This document shows positions 60,443 to 64,000 of a stretch of 64,000 nucleotides of DNA, piece by piece; the first letter of the stretch is position 1, and every line of letters begins with the position of its first letter. A program made the translations under genes and the position numbers. The DNA comes from Paraburkholderia polaris (GTDB lineage Bacteria > Pseudomonadota > Gammaproteobacteria > Burkholderiales > Burkholderiaceae). The notes under the pieces are model-generated. The model saw nothing but the letters and a program-made list of their open reading frames with translations, did not search any database and had not been told where the DNA came from. Location of the stretch: NCBI RefSeq assembly GCF_012927345.1, contig NZ_JABBGJ010000018.1:62001-126000 (forward strand), in the 5' to 3' direction.

Positions 60443-62221
60443 TCAAACGGCCAGCAGCGCGCCGGGGTTCTTCAGATAGCGCGTGCGAATTGCGTGCGCC
60501 GCCCAGTACGCGAGTGCGCCGACCGTGCCGGTCGGGTTGTACGAAAAATTTTGCGGGAACGCGCTGGCGCCGAGCACGAAAACGTTCGGCACGTCCCAGC
60601 TTTGCAGATATTTGTTGACCACGCTGCTGTCGGGGCGCTCGCCCATGATCGCGCCGCCGGTAGTGTGGGTGGTTTGATAGGGCCGCACGTCGTATTGATC
60701 GCCGATCTTCTTGGTGTTGATCACGAGTTGCTTCGGCTTCATCGCGCGGCCGATTTCCGCCGCGCGTCCGGTGGTGTATTGCGACATCTTGATATCGTTG
60801 CTTTTCCAGTTGAAGGTCATGCGCAACAGCGGTTGGCCGTAGGCGTCGCGATACGTCGGATCGAGGTCAAGGAAATTGTCGCGATACGACATTACCGAGC
60901 CTTCGGTGCCGATAGTCATCGAGTGCAGGTAGTTTTCCTTCAGCGCGCTTTTCCATTGCGCGCCCCATGACGGTGTGCCCGGCGGCAGCATGGCCTGCTG
61001 GATCGGCCTGCCGCCGGTGATATTGGCGGCCGTGTAGGCGCCGCCGATGAAGCCGAGTGGGCCATGATCGAAGTTGTCGCCATTGAATTCGTCGACCGCC
61101 TGGCCGCCCGCGCCTGAGCCGGCAAATGGATTCAGGTAGACGTTCTTGTCGAAGAACAACGAGACGCCACCGTTCATCTGATAGGCGTAGTTCTTGCCGA
61201 CCGTTCCCTGGCCGGTTTGCGGATCGTAGGGACGGCCGATCTTCGAGAGCAGCAGCAGGCGCACGTTGTGCATCTGGTACGCGCAAAGAATGACGAGGTC
61301 GGCGGGCTGTTCCACTTCGCGGCCGATGGAGTCGATGTAGGTGACACCCGTCGCTTTCTTGCCGGACGAATCGAGATTCACGCGCGTCACGTGCGCTTGC
61401 GTGCGTAACTCGAAGTTCGTCTTCTTGCGTAGCGCAGGGATGATGGTGATCTGTGGCGACGCCTTCGAATACATGTAACAGCCGAAGCGTTCGCAATAGC
61501 CGCAGAAATTGCACGCGCCGAGTTGCATGCCGTACGGGTTGGTATAAGCCTGCGACGCGTTCGACGAGGGCGATGGAAACGGCTTGAAACCGAGCGAGCG
61601 CGCTGCGTCTGCAAAGAGCGCGGCGGGGAGGTTGTCTTTGAGTGGCGGCAGCGGGTAGTCGCGCTGACGCGGACTCTCGAAAGGATTGCCGCCGGCGCTC
61701 GGCTGGCCGCCTATATTGCCGCCTTTGCCCGACACGCCGCATACGTATTCGAACCTGTCGTAGAACGGTTCGAGTTCGTCGTAAGTGATACCCCAGTCCT
61801 GGATCGTCATATCCACGGGAATGAAGCGCTTGCCGTAGCGTTGTTCGTAGTGACTGCGCAGCACCAGGTCACTGGCGGTGGCGCGCCAGTGCATGCCGTT
61901 CCAGTGCGCACCGGCGCCTCCTACCCCGTTGCCGAGCAGGAACGAACCGAGTTGCCGGTACGGCAGCGCCTGGTCTTGCGCGGTATGACGAACCGTGACG
62001 GTTTCAGTCGCGAGGTTCTGCATCAGACCGTAGCGGATGCCGTAGGTCAGTTCGTCGGCAATGCGCGGGTAGGCGAAATCCGGGTTGGTGTCGCGCGCGG
62101 GGCCGCGTTCGAGTGCGAGCACGTTGAGCCCGGCCTCGGTGAGTTCCATTGCCATGATGGCGCCGGTCCAGCCGAAGCCGACCAGTACGGCGTCCACGGG
62201 TTTCTTTTTGATCGCCGTCAT
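60443..62221 (-). CDS. GMC-family FAD subunit (gluconate 2-dehydrogenase alpha-like)
   Basis: A 592-residue flavoprotein that oxidises a sugar or sugar acid at the periplasmic face. VDAVLVGFGWTGAIMAMELT forms the FAD-binding Rossmann, GNGVGGAGAHWNGMHWRATA is the GMC substrate/FAD loop, GACNFCGYCERFGCYM is the Cys-rich cluster typical of membrane-bound fructose/gluconate dehydrogenases, and the C-terminal TTHTTGGAIMG and GASAFPQNFSYNPTGTVGAL carry the catalytic His/Asn. Its ATG lies one base after the gamma subunit stop. It has no own signal peptide and is probably carried out with the Tat-exported gamma subunit. Confidence 0.92.
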   Translation of the reverse strand: MTAIKKKPVDAVLVGFGWTGAIMAMELTEAGLNVLALERGPARDTNPDFAYPRIADELTYGIRYGLMQNLATETVTVRHTAQDQALPYRQLGSFLLGNGVGGAGAHWNGMHWRATASDLVLRSHYEQRYGKRFIPVDMTIQDWGITYDELEPFYDRFEYVCGVSGKGGNIGGQPSAGGNPFESPRQRDYPLPPLKDNLPAALFADAARSLGFKPFPSPSSNASQAYTNPYGMQLGACNFCGYCERFGCYMYSKASPQITIIPALRKKTNFELRTQAHVTRVNLDSSGKKATGVTYIDSIGREVEQPADLVILCAYQMHNVRLLLLSKIGRPYDPQTGQGTVGKNYAYQMNGGVSLFFDKNVYLNPFAGSGAGGQAVDEFNGDNFDHGPLGFIGGAYTAANITGGRPIQQAMLPPGTPSWGAQWKSALKENYLHSMTIGTEGSVMSYRDNFLDLDPTYRDAYGQPLLRMTFNWKSNDIKMSQYTTGRAAEIGRAMKPKQLVINTKKIGDQYDVRPYQTTHTTGGAIMGERPDSSVVNKYLQSWDVPNVFVLGASAFPQNFSYNPTGTVGALAYWAAHAIRTRYLKNPGALLAV

Positions 62222-62222
62222 C

Positions 62223-62966
62223 TCATTCCTCCTTGCCCATGACGCCGACCGGCGCATAGGGATACGGCTGGTTCCGGCCGACAAAGTCCAGGTAGTCGGC
62301 CCGCGCGCCGGGAAAGCCGATCATCTTCCAGCTGCCCGCGTGCTTGTTGCCGCCGTGCACGGGGTCGGCGAGATAGCCTTCGATCGTGTTGGCGCGCAGG
62401 AAGTCGAAGAAGGTTTTGGCGTCGACGCCGATGAATTCAGGTTCACCTCTGTCCAGTTGATGCAGCACGGCGTCTTGATCGAGATTACTTAGCCCGGCGA
62501 AATGATTGCCATGGAGGGCGATGCATAGCGCGTCGGTTTCGGCGATGCCGAGTCGGTAAACTTCGCGCGGCGTCAGACGCGATTGATAGCCGAACTGCGG
62601 GGCCGCCTGCCTGAATGGGCCCTGCATGTACCAGCGCGCAGCATGGCCAAATTCGCCTTCCATCTGCCTGTCGATGAATACCGGCACATCGAGTTCGACG
62701 GCGCCGGGGCCATTGTCGTCGGAGGGAATCAGGCGGGCGACAGCAGCCTGAATGAAGACCCATTCGTCGGCGCTGAAGTATCTGGGCTTGTGGGATTGAT
62801 GCGGTGGTTCTGGCGTTTCACTCGACGACGTTTGCTTCGGGTCGCAGGCCGTGAGCGTGACAGCCGCGGGAAGCAATGCAGCCGATTTGAACATGAAGCG
62901 ACGGCGTGAATTGGATGGCAGGTCAGCCGATTCGTCGTTAATGAAATGTTGAGGATTTCTTCGCAT
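62223..62966 (-). CDS. Gluconate 2-dehydrogenase gamma-subunit-like protein, Tat signal
   Basis: A 247-residue protein of the PF13618 family. The N-terminus has a twin-arginine motif SRRRFMFKSAALLPAAVTLT ending in a Cys (TLTAC), then the subunit body FSADEWVFIQAAVARLIPSD, FIDRQMEGEFGHAARWYMQG and HAGSWKMIGFPGARADY. It is first in the gamma-alpha-cytochrome c operon and likely guides the folded complex through the Tat system. Confidence 0.9.
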   Translation of the reverse strand: MRRNPQHFINDESADLPSNSRRRFMFKSAALLPAAVTLTACDPKQTSSSETPEPPHQSHKPRYFSADEWVFIQAAVARLIPSDDNGPGAVELDVPVFIDRQMEGEFGHAARWYMQGPFRQAAPQFGYQSRLTPREVYRLGIAETDALCIALHGNHFAGLSNLDQDAVLHQLDRGEPEFIGVDAKTFFDFLRANTIEGYLADPVHGGNKHAGSWKMIGFPGARADYLDFVGRNQPYPYAPVGVMGKEE

Positions 62967-63123
62967 CGTACGTACCGGTCATGTTGGTAACGATAGGTAG
63001 ATACGAGGAGAAAAGATTAAGTTCAATAAGTACGGTATGCGAAATATAATTACGAAATGGTTTCGATAAAGAGATGAATTTTTTCTTGCGAGAGCTTTGC
63101 CTGCTGGTGTAAAAACGTGATGT

Positions 63124-63843
63124 TTATGTTTTGTTTTTCAGGCGCCACGCCTCATACGCAGCCTTCGTCTTTTCGTTTGGCGGATAAGTGCCGGGCAGCG
63201 CGGCGCCGTCACGAATACGCTCGGTGAGAAACGCTTCGAGTTGCTCCTGTTCAGCGGCGGCCTGCGCAACGTCGGCTGCCATTTTGCGTGGGATCACCAC
63301 CACGCCGTCCGCATCGCCCACGATCACGTCGCCAGGAAACACGGCTACACCGCCGCAGCCGATCGGCACATTGATATCGACCGCATGATGCCGAATCAGA
63401 TTCGGCGGCGCGCTTGCTCCGGCACAAAACACCGGCATGCCGAGCGCGGCGATCGTCGTGCTGTCGCGTACCGGACCGTCGGACACCATGCCCGCCACGC
63501 CGCGCACCTGCAATCGTTGCGAGAGGATCGAACCGAACGAGGCGCTGCCGCGCTCGCCGCGGCAATCCTGCACCAGCACATGACCGGCCGGAATGGTTTC
63601 GACACATTTGCGCTGCGCGTACTCGGGATCCGCAAATAGTTCGAGCACGTCGATGTCCTCACGCGAGGGAATGTTGCGCAGCGTGAATGCCGGGCCGACC
63701 AGATTCGCGCCACTGTGCGCGGCGAGCGGCGCGACACCTTGCATGAACGTATTGCGCAAGCCGCGCTTGAACAACTGGGTGGTCAGCGTGGCGGTGCTGA
63801 CATGGCGGAGTGCGTCGAGCGTGGCGGAGTCGAGATCGGACAT
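63124..63843 (-). CDS. RraA-family protein (4-hydroxy-4-methyl-2-oxoglutarate aldolase-like)
   Basis: A 239-residue member of the RraA/HMG aldolase fold. VGPAFTLRNIPSREDIDVLE, LVQDCRGERGSASFGSILSQ, RGVAGMVSDGPVRDSTTIAA (with the R-D pair that binds metal and carboxylate) and GDVIVGDADGVVVIPRKMAA are visible. Such proteins cleave HMG/CHA-type keto acids or, as RraA, inhibit RNase E. The GD-R-G core and the catabolic surroundings favour an aldolase or dehydratase role, but this is not settled. ATG 63843 is the family-like start. Confidence 0.87.
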   Translation of the reverse strand: MSDLDSATLDALRHVSTATLTTQLFKRGLRNTFMQGVAPLAAHSGANLVGPAFTLRNIPSREDIDVLELFADPEYAQRKCVETIPAGHVLVQDCRGERGSASFGSILSQRLQVRGVAGMVSDGPVRDSTTIAALGMPVFCAGASAPPNLIRHHAVDINVPIGCGGVAVFPGDVIVGDADGVVVIPRKMAADVAQAAAEQEQLEAFLTERIRDGAALPGTYPPNEKTKAAYEAWRLKNKT

Positions 63844-64000
63844 GGTGTCGGGCGGCCTCAGGTTTTTTGGGGGGTGGGGATGGTGCTCGTCAGCCGTGCT
63901 GCATCGCAGCGGTTGAATGCAGCCGCTGCGGTCTTGCGCACACGATGATAGCGCCGCCGTAGATCGTGCGGCAGGCTCGCGCAACCATGCGGACGCAACG

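Overview
The window looks like chromosome from a high-GC betaproteobacterium of the Burkholderiaceae, most likely Paraburkholderia. The reasons are the codon use, the DUF2844/DUF3443 pair, a Burkholderia-type trimeric porin, the many one-component regulators and the many small catabolic transporters. I see no rRNA, no complete tRNA, no CRISPR array and no intact insertion sequence. Genus is an inference; no search was run.

Layout. 0-0.75 kb: 5' part of a cytochrome bd/CIO oxidase subunit I gene, with a perfect ANR/FNR-type box upstream. 1.2-5.9 kb: an acid-degradation cassette of family III CoA-transferase, CitMHS-type carboxylate/proton symporter, acyl-CoA dehydrogenase and IclR regulator. 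5.9-6.4 kb: a HigA-like antitoxin with a decayed toxin gene. 6.4-8.9 kb: an intergenic stretch with a sigma-54 promoter match, then DUF2844 and a DUF3443 lipoprotein that carries two pepsin-like active-site motifs. 8.9-10.2 kb: gene debris and a DUF2867 gene.

10.4-31.1 kb is the main system: a pectin/galacturonate catabolic island. A Tat-type GH28 polygalacturonase, hexuronate and aldarate MFS transporters, a sugar-acid TRAP transporter and a porin would supply substrate. Two uronate dehydrogenases, an SMP-30 lactonase and galactarate dehydratase would give 5-keto-4-deoxyglucarate. This has two exits: GarL aldolase plus GarR reductase (to pyruvate and glycerate), or KdgD plus 2,5-dioxovalerate dehydrogenase (to 2-oxoglutarate). 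A FadR-type GntR regulator sits in the middle. An 18-bp imperfect palindrome (best form TTGTACGACGACATATAA) occurs eight times, in pairs, at four control regions, with a related larger palindrome before the regulator itself, so the island appears to be one regulon.

31.3-45 kb: tautomerase and class II aldolase; urea transporter; glycolipid-binding protein; a four-gene minus-strand cluster (Baeyer-Villiger-type monooxygenase, SDR, PF10118 di-iron-like protein, Asp-nucleophile alpha/beta hydrolase) behind an inverted-repeat operator; MscS channel; a lone SsuA-type binding protein; MerR, GNAT, small secreted and LysR genes. 45-50 kb: a branched-chain amino-acid-type ABC operon with fused LivHM permease. 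50-64 kb: RpiR regulator, EamA exporter divergent from a MocR regulator, orphan TAXI binding protein, zinc-ribbon membrane protein, DHA2 MFS pump divergent from TetR, a gluconate-dehydrogenase-type gamma/alpha/cytochrome c operon, and an RraA-like protein.

Short tandem repeats are unusually frequent (units of 6, 8, 12, 13 and 14 bp at seven places), several in promoters or inside genes.
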